A DNA stretch of 12,219 nucleotides from NCBI GenBank assembly GCA_021372715.1, contig JAJFTX010000090.1:1-12219 (forward strand), given 5' to 3'. Below the pieces are notes generated by a model that had not been told where the DNA came from, ran no database searches, and saw nothing but the letters and a program-made list of their open reading frames with translations. Each line of letters opens with the position of its first letter. Positions within the stretch are counted from its first letter, which is position 1. Source of the DNA: Methanobacterium sp. GTDB lineage: Archaea > Methanobacteriota > Methanobacteria > Methanobacteriales > Methanobacteriaceae. Below, one piece after another: positions 5,249-11,276 of this stretch. A program made the position numbers and the translations under genes.

Positions 5249-6370
5249 GTGAAGCTGAATAATATAGTTCAAGATCCAATTGTTTCAGATAAAAAATCCT
5301 CAAAAACTTATAATAAACCACAGAAAGAAGCTAAGCTGGTTGTACTGCAACCCATCGGATATCCTTTTTTATGTAATTTGGTGGAAAATCCCAAAATAGA
5401 AATTTTCGATAAAGAACTATTTGAGATGTACGCCCGAGATCAGTGGTTAGGTTACACAGTGGAAGAGGGTTCTTTTATTTTTGATCAGAAATTGTTACCA
5501 GATTATGCTTTTAAAGTCATAAAAGCCCATCCAGATAACTCTAAAATAACTGAAAACACATCTATCCTACTTATGGAAGTGGAAGAGGCCCGAGAGATTA
5601 AAAGGATAGAGAGCAGCCTAAAAATGGCTGATGTGATCGGGCAAGAAAGGGCTAAAATAAAATGTAAAATCATCATGAAGTACCTGCAGGATCCGGCACA
5701 CTTTGGAGAATGGGCCCCCAGGAATGTTCTTTTCTATGGAACACCAGGGACCGGAAAGACCATGCTAGCAAAATCTCTTTCCAATGAACTTAAGGTACCT
5801 TTATTCCTTATTAAGGCAACCAGCCTCATAGGGGAACATGTAGGAGACGGAGCCCGACAGATACATGAATTATTTGAAGCTGCTTCTCTTACTGCGCCAT
5901 CTGTGGTTTTTATAGATGAAATAGATGCTGTTGGATTGGATAGAAAGTACCAATCTTTAAGAGGAGATGTGTCTGAGGTGGTGAACGCTCTACTTACTGA
6001 GATGGATGGTATAAATCAGAATAAAGGAGTAGTTACTATCGGAGCAACTAATAATCCTCATCTTCTGGATTTTGCTATTAGAAGTAGATTCGAAGAGGAG
6101 ATAGAATTCACATTACCAAATAAAAAGGAAAGAAAGGCCATAATTGATCTTTATGTTAAAACTATGCCTCTTTCTGTTGGCTTCGATTTGGATAGGTTGA
6201 TTCAACCTACTAAAGGATTGTCTGGAAGAGATATAAAGGACCGGGTTTTAAAGGTGGCTTTACATAAGGCTATCAATGAGGATCAAGAGATTGTCACCTG
6301 GGAACATGCTAAATATGCTTTAAAACAGATTAAAAATAATAAAAACGAGCCTAAAGGAATGTTCGCATAA
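5249..6370 (+). CDS. Single-domain AAA ATPase with Cdc48-N-like front end
   Basis: A 373-residue ATPase (390 if ATG 5198 is used). The GTG start at 5249 has GGGT (5239-5242) upstream and fits the promoter position; the extra 17 residues of the longer form are a hydrophobic, AT-driven stretch. One AAA module carries Walker A GTPGTGKT (164-171), Walker B VVFIDEIDA (D223, E224), sensor 1 GATNNP (N268/N269) and arginine residues R278 and R280 in AIRSRF. The second region of homology reads LDFAIRSRFEEEI, like the Vps4/katanin clade rather than the RPGRFD form of proteasomal and Cdc48 ATPases. Residues about 84-110 (DYAFKVI...ITENTSILL) resemble the beta-rich end of the Cdc48 N domain, which suggests substrate unfolding or remodelling. 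Partner and substrate are unknown. It is followed 34 bases later by a DUF4013 membrane protein. Confidence 0.82.
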   Translation: MKLNNIVQDPIVSDKKSSKTYNKPQKEAKLVVLQPIGYPFLCNLVENPKIEIFDKELFEMYARDQWLGYTVEEGSFIFDQKLLPDYAFKVIKAHPDNSKITENTSILLMEVEEAREIKRIESSLKMADVIGQERAKIKCKIIMKYLQDPAHFGEWAPRNVLFYGTPGTGKTMLAKSLSNELKVPLFLIKATSLIGEHVGDGARQIHELFEAASLTAPSVVFIDEIDAVGLDRKYQSLRGDVSEVVNALLTEMDGINQNKGVVTIGATNNPHLLDFAIRSRFEEEIEFTLPNKKERKAIIDLYVKTMPLSVGFDLDRLIQPTKGLSGRDIKDRVLKVALHKAINEDQEIVTWEHAKYALKQIKNNKNEPKGMFA

Positions 6371-6404
6371 AATCCTTATTTATTTTTTTATTTTGGTGAT
6401 TCAG

Positions 6405-7139
6405 ATGAGTCTAAGAGATATAACATTGGATTCATTTCGATACACCACTTCCAATTGGGGTAAATTGATTATTCTTGGTTTGGTTATTTTCTTAACTGAT
6501 AAGATTAATGAGCTTTCCTACTTCCAAGACTTGGCAGATGAGATCAGTATCGCTTTGATTATTATAAGTATTCTACTTGCAATTTTCGAAATAGGATACA
6601 TATTCCGTATTGTTGAAGAGACAACTCATGGATCTAAAGCTTTACCTGCTTTTAATAGGATTTGGGAAACTTTTTTCCATGGGATGAAGGAGATCCTGGT
6701 CACTATTTTGTATTTTATCTTCCCTTTTCTAATGGTATTGTTGGGGGCAATGCAAATTAATAATGTAATCGGCCATTTTAGTATGGAGGTTGATTTATTC
6801 ATAATTCTAATTGGTCTATTTCTTGCCTCTTTACTTTATCTTCCTTTCCAAGCGGCGGTTCTTAACATGGCTATGCATCATGGGACTATTAAATCTGGAT
6901 TTGATATAAAAAATATAATATATAAAATGAGGAAGATGGGATTCAAGAATTTGGGGTTTATTTATATTTTAACAGTTTTATTTGCTTTAGTAGTGCGATA
7001 CAGTTTATCAGATACCATTAAAATTCTTCCGTATGGTTTGGGAGATTTGATATCTAGCTTGATCATTGCTCCTTTTATTTTAGTTTTCACGGCCAGAACA
7101 TTAGGATTGATTAATCAGTTGTTAGTTGATAAAAATTAA
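6405..7139 (+). CDS. DUF4013 family membrane protein
   Basis: A 244-residue integral membrane protein with about six hydrophobic helices. It begins MSLRDITLDSFRYTTSNWGKLIILG, where an amphipathic N-terminal helix leads into the first membrane span, as in DUF4013 proteins, which are abundant in Methanobacteriales and of unknown function. Conserved-looking polar spots lie after span 2 (IFRIVEETTHG, with a partner-like basic/acidic pair) and in the AVLNMAMHHG segment. ATG 6405 is chosen because GGTGAT (6395-6400) lies four bases upstream; the TTG at 6393 overlaps that site. The AT-rich gap to the AAA ATPase is 34 bases, so cotranscription is likely, although a T-rich patch (6373-6396) might partly terminate. 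Family assignment rests on remembered sequence style and topology. Confidence 0.72.
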   Translation: MSLRDITLDSFRYTTSNWGKLIILGLVIFLTDKINELSYFQDLADEISIALIIISILLAIFEIGYIFRIVEETTHGSKALPAFNRIWETFFHGMKEILVTILYFIFPFLMVLLGAMQINNVIGHFSMEVDLFIILIGLFLASLLYLPFQAAVLNMAMHHGTIKSGFDIKNIIYKMRKMGFKNLGFIYILTVLFALVVRYSLSDTIKILPYGLGDLISSLIIAPFILVFTARTLGLINQLLVDKN

Positions 7140-7330
7140 ATTTTTATGGGTGAATAAGCTATTAATTAAATGGGAATTAAAAATTTTAGTATAAAAAGAA
7201 AATATTTAATATAATATATTGAGTAGAATTGAATGTGTAGGTTTCAGGTTCAAAATAGAAAAATATATAGTACAATCATCATAAAACTATTTATTAGAGC
7301 TTAGACATAATTAATATGAAATAAGACTAA

Positions 7331-7341
7331 ATAGTATATAT
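7331..7341 (+). promoter_or_regulatory. Candidate TATA box for the tandem TetR genes
   Basis: ATAGTATATAT lies 37-47 bases before ATG 7378, giving a predicted start near 7360. The surrounding 7140-7377 spacer (238 bases) is about 75-80 percent A+T by eye and otherwise holds no gene. Other TATA-like stretches (for example near 7259-7270) make the choice uncertain. Confidence 0.4.
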
Positions 7342-7377
7342 GGTAATAACTTTCAAATTATTAAAGGCGAATTGATC

Positions 7378-7929
7378 ATGACTGATTCAGAACAGAAAAT
7401 ATTGGATGCTGCATTGAAGATTTTTGCCAGAAAAGGATATGATGCTGCTACAACTCGTGCCATTGCAGAAGAATCTGGCTATACAGAGATGACTTTATTC
7501 CGTAAATTTCAAACAAAAAAAAATCTTTTTGACCAAGTATTAACCAGAGGTAATGATAATTTACAAAGATCATCACCAGATTTGTTTATTCAAAAAGAAT
7601 CTATGAATACTAGAGAATTTATAATAAACTTGATTAACAATTTAGATAAATTCATATTAGACAATTTTGAATTTTTCCATTTATCCGTGATTGAAAACAG
7701 CAAAACAGTAGATCCGATTCTGGAATTAACGGTAGATGATGTAGGATCATATCTTAAGAAAAATATGCCGGATCAAGAAATAAATTATAAAACCTTTGCA
7801 TTTGCCATCTCTTCTTACATCTACATTCTGAATATAGACCGATATTACGAACGCACGGCGACATTTGAAGATTATGAGAAAAGCAAGAGTAAAATGGTGG
7901 ATATTTTAGATTGTATGTTGGAAAATTAA
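7378..7929 (+). CDS. TetR/AcrR family transcriptional regulator (first of a tandem pair)
   Basis: A 183-residue regulator with a typical TetR N-terminal DNA-binding domain: helix 1 with ILDAALKIFARKGYDAATT (8-26), then the helix-turn-helix AIAEESGYTEMTLFRKF (28-44), where TEMTLFRKF is the recognition helix, and TKKNLF opening helix 4. The C-terminal part (about 60-183) is helical and should form the dimer and ligand-binding domain; the ligand cannot be inferred. ATG 7378 is preferred over TTG 7372; no good ribosome site is visible. It is a clear paralogue of the next gene (31 bases on): by eye, 35 of 51 residues agree across the DNA-binding domain, and the C-terminal SSYIYI...DRYYER region also matches. 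It may repress its own promoter or neighbouring genes. Confidence 0.88.
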   Translation: MTDSEQKILDAALKIFARKGYDAATTRAIAEESGYTEMTLFRKFQTKKNLFDQVLTRGNDNLQRSSPDLFIQKESMNTREFIINLINNLDKFILDNFEFFHLSVIENSKTVDPILELTVDDVGSYLKKNMPDQEINYKTFAFAISSYIYILNIDRYYERTATFEDYEKSKSKMVDILDCMLEN

Positions 7930-7961
7930 TTTAAAATAAAAAAATTATTAAATTGATAATT

Positions 7962-8519
7962 ATGTCTGATGAAACCGAAAAAAAATTACTGAACGCTGCT
8001 TTAAATGTTTTTGCTAAAAAAGGGCGTGATGCAGCCACTACAAAGGCTATAGCGGAAAAAGCTGGACGAACAGAGATGACTCTTTTCCGAAAATTTGGAA
8101 CCAAAAAAAATCTTTATGAGATGGTCATGTTACAAAATATGGAGAAAATACAAAAAAGTATTGAATCCATAGTTAAAGATTTGGATGGTAAATACAAAAA
8201 CTCAGATGAGTTCCTGGAAATATATATCCAGGAAATGTTAGTTTTTTATAAAGATAATATTGAAGCAATTAATTTAATAATTAATGATAATAACTCAGCT
8301 GTCGATGATCAGATGGGGGATATTTATAATTATATTGGTGATTTTCTTGCTAGAAATATACCTGATACTGAATTAGATTCAAAAACTCTGGTAATTTATA
8401 TCAATTCCTTCATATATTGTTTAAGTCTAGATATTTATTATGGACGTAATGATGATGTAATATATGAAGAAAAGGTTGAAAAATTCATAAACAACCTTAA
8501 AAAATGTTTTAGGGAATAA
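7962..8519 (+). CDS. TetR/AcrR family transcriptional regulator (second of a tandem pair)
   Basis: A 185-residue regulator with the same plan as its neighbour: helix 1 LLNAALNVFAKKGRDAATT (9-27), helix-turn-helix AIAEKAGRTEMTLFRKF (30-46) and TKKNLY. The recognition helix TEMTLFRKF is identical in both proteins, so both probably read the same or closely related operators, while the C-terminal ligand domains have drifted (EAINLIINDNN here versus FHLSVIENS). ATG 7962 is used; TTG 7953 is also in frame. The spacing of 32 bases from the first gene and the lack of a clear promoter suggest cotranscription. Heterodimers are possible. No efflux pump or other usual TetR target is adjacent; the nearest downstream DNA is the odd spacer 8520-8849. 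Confidence 0.88.
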   Translation: MSDETEKKLLNAALNVFAKKGRDAATTKAIAEKAGRTEMTLFRKFGTKKNLYEMVMLQNMEKIQKSIESIVKDLDGKYKNSDEFLEIYIQEMLVFYKDNIEAINLIINDNNSAVDDQMGDIYNYIGDFLARNIPDTELDSKTLVIYINSFIYCLSLDIYYGRNDDVIYEEKVEKFINNLKKCFRE

Positions 8520-8646
8520 TTTTTAGAACAAAATTTAAATAATCTAATTTTAATCTCATTTTTATATTTTAGGATATTCTCAGGATAATATAGTAAAATA
8601 TATATGTCAGTTATCACTAACGAATGGTTGGGGTTCATATTTTACT

Positions 8647-8663
8647 GGAAATTTTTTTATAAT
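8647..8663 (+). promoter_or_regulatory. Orphan promoter-like BRE/TATA element
   Basis: GGAAATTTTTTTATAAT (8648-8664) is among the better BRE/TATA matches in the window, yet no recognised gene follows on this strand. Initiation would fall near 8681-8686 and could make either a short untranslated RNA or a message for the 35-codon frame starting at ATG 8698. Chance in AT-rich DNA is a real alternative. Confidence 0.35.
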
Positions 8664-8676
8664 ACCCTATTGGGGG

Positions 8677-8805
8677 GTGTATGCAATAAAGAGTAAAATG
8701 GAAAAAATTCCGTATAAAAATACCAGAAACATCCATTTAAACCGTATTAAGCAAAGATTTCTGTTAAATTTGCTCAGAGAATTAGACTACGATTTCAATA
8801 CCTGA
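8677..8805 (+). CDS. Possible small ORF or gene relic
   Basis: A frame open from 8554 to the TGA at 8803-8805 has GTG 8677 (42 codons) or ATG 8698 (35 codons) as its only usable starts. The predicted peptide from ATG 8698 is basic and begins MEKIPYKNTRN; the part upstream of GTG reads as hydrophobic and aromatic (FFIIPYWGVYAI), which looks like a piece of a membrane protein lacking its start. Eighty-three codons without a stop is unusual for DNA this AT-rich, but six frames were scanned. It could be the remains of a decayed gene, a real small protein, or noise. I recognise no family. Confidence 0.15.
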   Translation: MYAIKSKMEKIPYKNTRNIHLNRIKQRFLLNLLRELDYDFNT

Positions 8806-8811
8806 AAATTT

Positions 8812-8825
8812 ATGAAATATTTCAT
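8812..8825. repeat. Perfect 14-bp palindrome
   Basis: ATGAAATATTTCAT is its own reverse complement over 14 bases, with no spacer. It lies 25 bases beyond the 3' end of hemA and 300 bases after the second TetR gene. It could be a dimeric regulator's site or a weak hairpin in the hemA 3' tail. TetR sites are often palindromes of about this size, but no link is shown. Confidence 0.5.
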
Positions 8826-8849
8826 TTAAATATTCATTTTTGATTATTA

Positions 8850-10052
8850 TTAGTTAATCTCACCGGAAAAAATAGTTTCCGCTGCTTCAATTGTTTTTTT
8901 ATCTCCTTTTTCTGCTGCGTTACGGATATTTTTAATGACTTCATAGAATATTCGATCCACCAGGACCTGGGTCAGATCATCAACAATTTTCTCTTTACCA
9001 TTCATGTCTCCCAGCATCTTAAAAGCCTTGATGGTTTCGTTCCGTCTAATTTCCTCGGCATAGATCCTAATATTTGATATAAGGGGCTCTACTTCCAAAT
9101 GCTTCAGATTTTTTTTGAGAAGTTTCAACTCCTCTTCCACAATAAATTCTACCTTTGAAATCTCAGATTCCCTCATTTTCACGCTATTATTAGCAATAAC
9201 TCTTAGATCGTCTATATTGAATAATTTAACACCTAAATTTTTCACATTTTCATCAATATCCCTGGGATTAGCTATATCTACCATGACCAATCTGTTCAGA
9301 TTATCTGGTAAAACAGCTTCTTTAACTTGTTGACAGGTTAATATGGGATGAGGAGCTCCTGTTGCACTTATAATTACATCAGCATCTGCCATTGCTTCAT
9401 TAAGTTTTTCGAAATGTATGGCATATCCTCCAAGTTCACCAGCCAGTCTGAGAGCGCTTTGATAAGTTCGATTGGCCACTACTATGGCTTTAAGTTTTTT
9501 TTCTACCAGTGCTCTAGCAACAAGTGTTCCCATTTTACCAGCACCGATAACCAACACTTTCTTGCATTTAAGATCTCCATGTACTGATTCAGCTAGTTCC
9601 ACAGCAGCAGATCCTATGGAAATGGAACCCTGATTTATACGGGTATTATTCCTCACTAACTGCCCCACATGAACGGCTTTAGTGAAAACGGTCCTTAGAA
9701 CAGGACCTATGCTGCCTTCCTTAATTCCTTTTTTACGAGAGTCTTTTATCTGACCCAGTATCTGATCTTCACCTATGATCATGGATTCGAGTCCAGAAGA
9801 TAACCTTAAAAGATGTCTTAAAGCTTTTTCATCCGATTCTATCTTAAAATTGTTGGATTGATCCAAATAATTTTCTGGAGGTTGGTTCATAACCAAATAT
9901 AACTCTGATCTATTGCAGGTTTTCATGTAAAGATATTCCTGAACATCACTGTTATCTTCAATATTTTTGAAGATATTCTCCAGTTGATAGGTTGCTCTTT
10001 CTATCTGAGCAATATCTGCAGTGTGATGATCAACTCTGATATTCAGAATCAT
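8850..10052 (-). CDS. hemA: Glutamyl-tRNA reductase
   Basis: A 400-residue enzyme that reduces glutamyl-tRNA(Glu) with NADPH to glutamate-1-semialdehyde, the first committed step of tetrapyrrole synthesis by the C5 route. The nucleophile is C46 in KTCNRSELY; the catalytic domain continues with SGLESMIIGEDQILGQ (86-101); the NADPH domain has VIGAGKMG (168-175) and ANRT; the C-terminal helical dimerisation domain runs from about 300 to the end. Length and order match archaeal HemA. ATG 10052 has AAGGAGC (10057-10063) five bases upstream. It lies 40 bases after the precorrin-2 dehydrogenase gene on the same strand and is probably in one operon with it. In a methanogen the products feed F430, siroheme, corrinoids and, where present, haem. 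Confidence 0.96.
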   Translation of the reverse strand: MILNIRVDHHTADIAQIERATYQLENIFKNIEDNSDVQEYLYMKTCNRSELYLVMNQPPENYLDQSNNFKIESDEKALRHLLRLSSGLESMIIGEDQILGQIKDSRKKGIKEGSIGPVLRTVFTKAVHVGQLVRNNTRINQGSISIGSAAVELAESVHGDLKCKKVLVIGAGKMGTLVARALVEKKLKAIVVANRTYQSALRLAGELGGYAIHFEKLNEAMADADVIISATGAPHPILTCQQVKEAVLPDNLNRLVMVDIANPRDIDENVKNLGVKLFNIDDLRVIANNSVKMRESEISKVEFIVEEELKLLKKNLKHLEVEPLISNIRIYAEEIRRNETIKAFKMLGDMNGKEKIVDDLTQVLVDRIFYEVIKNIRNAAEKGDKKTIEAAETIFSGEIN

Positions 10053-10092
10053 TTTAGCTCCTTATGAATTTATATTAAAGGGGGATTTGATT

Positions 10093-10713
10093 TTATTTAT
10101 CTGTATTTATGATTTTTTCTACATAATATTTAGCTTCTTCCAGATTACCCTCTTTTAATAGTTCTTTTATCTGTGGGTCGTTTAATATTTGATACAAATA
10201 ATTTCTTCTATTTTTTTGACCTTCTACTGTATCTTTTAGTAAATTCCTGGTGTAATTCTGTAGATCTAACTGTAGTACATCTTCACTTGTTATTACCTTT
10301 TCTATTTTTTTTCTTAACTCTCGTGCCATAAGGGGGCTTTTTCCCTGTGTAAATATGCTTATTTGTACATCTCCAATAAAAAAAGATGAGGGGACAATAA
10401 CATTTCCTTCATCTGGTTTATCCGCCCGATTTAAAAGCTTATTCTCTGCTAGATGACTTATTTCTTCGTTCAATTCATAATCACTGGATGCTACTACTAC
10501 TAAATCAGCCCATTTTATCCATTTAGGTACTTCTTCAGATGATATTAAAGACGCTCCTTGGTTTAAAAGCTTTGGTGGAATATTTTTTCCTAATATTGCC
10601 ACCTGAGCATTTGATTTCAAGAATCTTCCTGCTCTTCTACTTCCTACCTCCCCAGAACCGACAATTAATACTTTTTTGTCTTTCATATCCAGGAAGAGAG
10701 GAGTCCAGCCCAT
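10093..10713 (-). CDS. Precorrin-2 dehydrogenase (siroheme/F430 branch; Met8/CysG N-terminal family)
   Basis: A 206-residue NAD-dependent enzyme that oxidises precorrin-2 to sirohydrochlorin. It starts with the family's TPLFLDMKDKKVLIVGSG; the Rossmann motif GSGEVG is at 19-24; ASSDYELN (75-82), LLNRADKP (93-100, D98) and the FTQGKSPLMAREL stretch (121-133) are family hallmarks. The helical C-terminal part (about 140-206) is the dimerisation/ferrochelatase-like region. Some members also insert iron to give siroheme; this cannot be judged here. Sirohydrochlorin is also the substrate of the nickel chelatase that starts F430 synthesis, so the enzyme is central in methanogens. ATG 10713 has AAGGAG (10721-10726) seven bases upstream. 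It precedes hemA in the same direction and follows mmp9 by 85 bases. Confidence 0.9.
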   Translation of the reverse strand: MGWTPLFLDMKDKKVLIVGSGEVGSRRAGRFLKSNAQVAILGKNIPPKLLNQGASLISSEEVPKWIKWADLVVVASSDYELNEEISHLAENKLLNRADKPDEGNVIVPSSFFIGDVQISIFTQGKSPLMARELRKKIEKVITSEDVLQLDLQNYTRNLLKDTVEGQKNRRNYLYQILNDPQIKELLKEGNLEEAKYYVEKIINTDK

Positions 10714-10780
10714 CTTATAACTCCTTAACTAAGAAATGTTTATCAAAGTTTAATCAAATAATAATGGTGTAAGTTTAATT

Positions 10781-10796
10781 CTATTTAAGATTTTTT
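10781..10796 (-). promoter_or_regulatory. Possible promoter before the precorrin-2 dehydrogenase gene
   Basis: Read on the minus strand, AAAAAATCTTAAATAG lies 68-83 bases before the start codon and has a BRE/TATA-like look. It could start a separate dehydrogenase-hemA transcript inside the longer atwA-mmp9-dehydrogenase-hemA array. The match is weak. Confidence 0.3.
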
Positions 10797-10798
10797 GG

Positions 10799-11275
10799 TT
10801 ATAATTCCAGATTTTTCATTCTTAAAACTTTTATCGCAGTTTTTAAATCATTACCACACTCAGAAAGCACCTGATATGCTTCTTCTTCAGGCACATCAAA
10901 GGTTTCTGATAGCGCTTTAATACTTTCCTGCACTGATGAAGGGGATAAACCTACAAGTTCCTCGGAAAGCTGTTTTTTAAGCTCCATATATTCATCTTCA
11001 GTCATTTCGATCCTTCTCATAACCATATCTCTCAGTGGACATGGTTTAGAAGGTTTACAACACCAAACTAATGATCCAAAACAGGTTCCTTCTCCGTATC
11101 CCAGTCTGGTTTTTTCTCCAAATTTCTCTTTGATTTTAATGTAATCTTGAGGTGTCAGCTTAGCATCTTCCAAAGCATACAAAACAGGACAGGGCTTAAC
11201 TGGGGGACAGCAAAATGCTAATGCTCTTTTATCCCCTCCTCTGCATACATGTGATGGTGAATCTTCCCAAACCAT
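10799..11275 (-). CDS. mmp9: Methanogenesis marker protein 9 with C-terminal UBA-like domain
   Basis: A 158-residue protein matching the methanogenesis marker 9 family, conserved in methanogens and without known function. Two copies of a cysteine motif, 50 residues apart, are visible: RALAFCCPPVKPCPV (18-31; C22, C23, C29) and GSLVWCCKPSKPCPL (67-81; C72, C73, C79), each preceded by another cysteine (C11, C65) and followed by a similar helix with a Tyr-rich DYI/EYM core. Such clusters suggest metal or Fe-S binding. Residues about 113-152 resemble the UBA domain of the archaeal nascent-chain complex (EEEAYQVLSECGNDLKTAIKVL). ATG 11275 is the start: GGAGG lies upstream and it sits one base after the atwA stop. 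The open frame reaches 11368 but that extension lies inside atwA. The position after atwA and before tetrapyrrole genes hints at a role in MCR maturation. Confidence 0.85.
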   Translation of the reverse strand: MVWEDSPSHVCRGGDKRALAFCCPPVKPCPVLYALEDAKLTPQDYIKIKEKFGEKTRLGYGEGTCFGSLVWCCKPSKPCPLRDMVMRRIEMTEDEYMELKKQLSEELVGLSPSSVQESIKALSETFDVPEEEAYQVLSECGNDLKTAIKVLRMKNLEL

Positions 11276-11276
11276 T

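Larger units (their letters stand above)
8520..8849. other. Gene-poor convergent spacer with unexplained signals
   Basis: This 330-base spacer separates the TetR pair (plus) from hemA (minus), which converge on it. It holds AGGATA twice with an 11-base period (8571-8576, 8582-8587), two TATA-like stretches (8594-8605 and 8651-8662), a GGGGGG run (8672-8677), an 83-codon open frame ending at 8805 and a perfect 14-bp palindrome (8812-8825). None is firmly identified. A plain convergent intergenic region would need only terminators, so the extra structure deserves attention. Confidence 0.6.

Noticed and set aside
7192..7212. AT-only near-palindrome upstream of the TetR genes
   Set aside because: Symmetry is partial and expected by chance in a stretch made almost only of A and T.
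8438..8638. Minus-strand 66-codon frame between the second TetR gene and the spacer
   Set aside because: Its first part mirrors the TetR 3' coding end, it has no ribosome site, and its composition is that of AT-rich noise.
8672..8689. GGGGGGTG followed by ATG CAA TAA, a two-codon minimal ORF
   Set aside because: The G run touches the ATG with a one-base gap, too close for a ribosome site, and no downstream gene on this strand would use a leader peptide.
9115..9587. Plus-strand open frames inside hemA
   Set aside because: They are opposite fully conserved HemA coding sequence.
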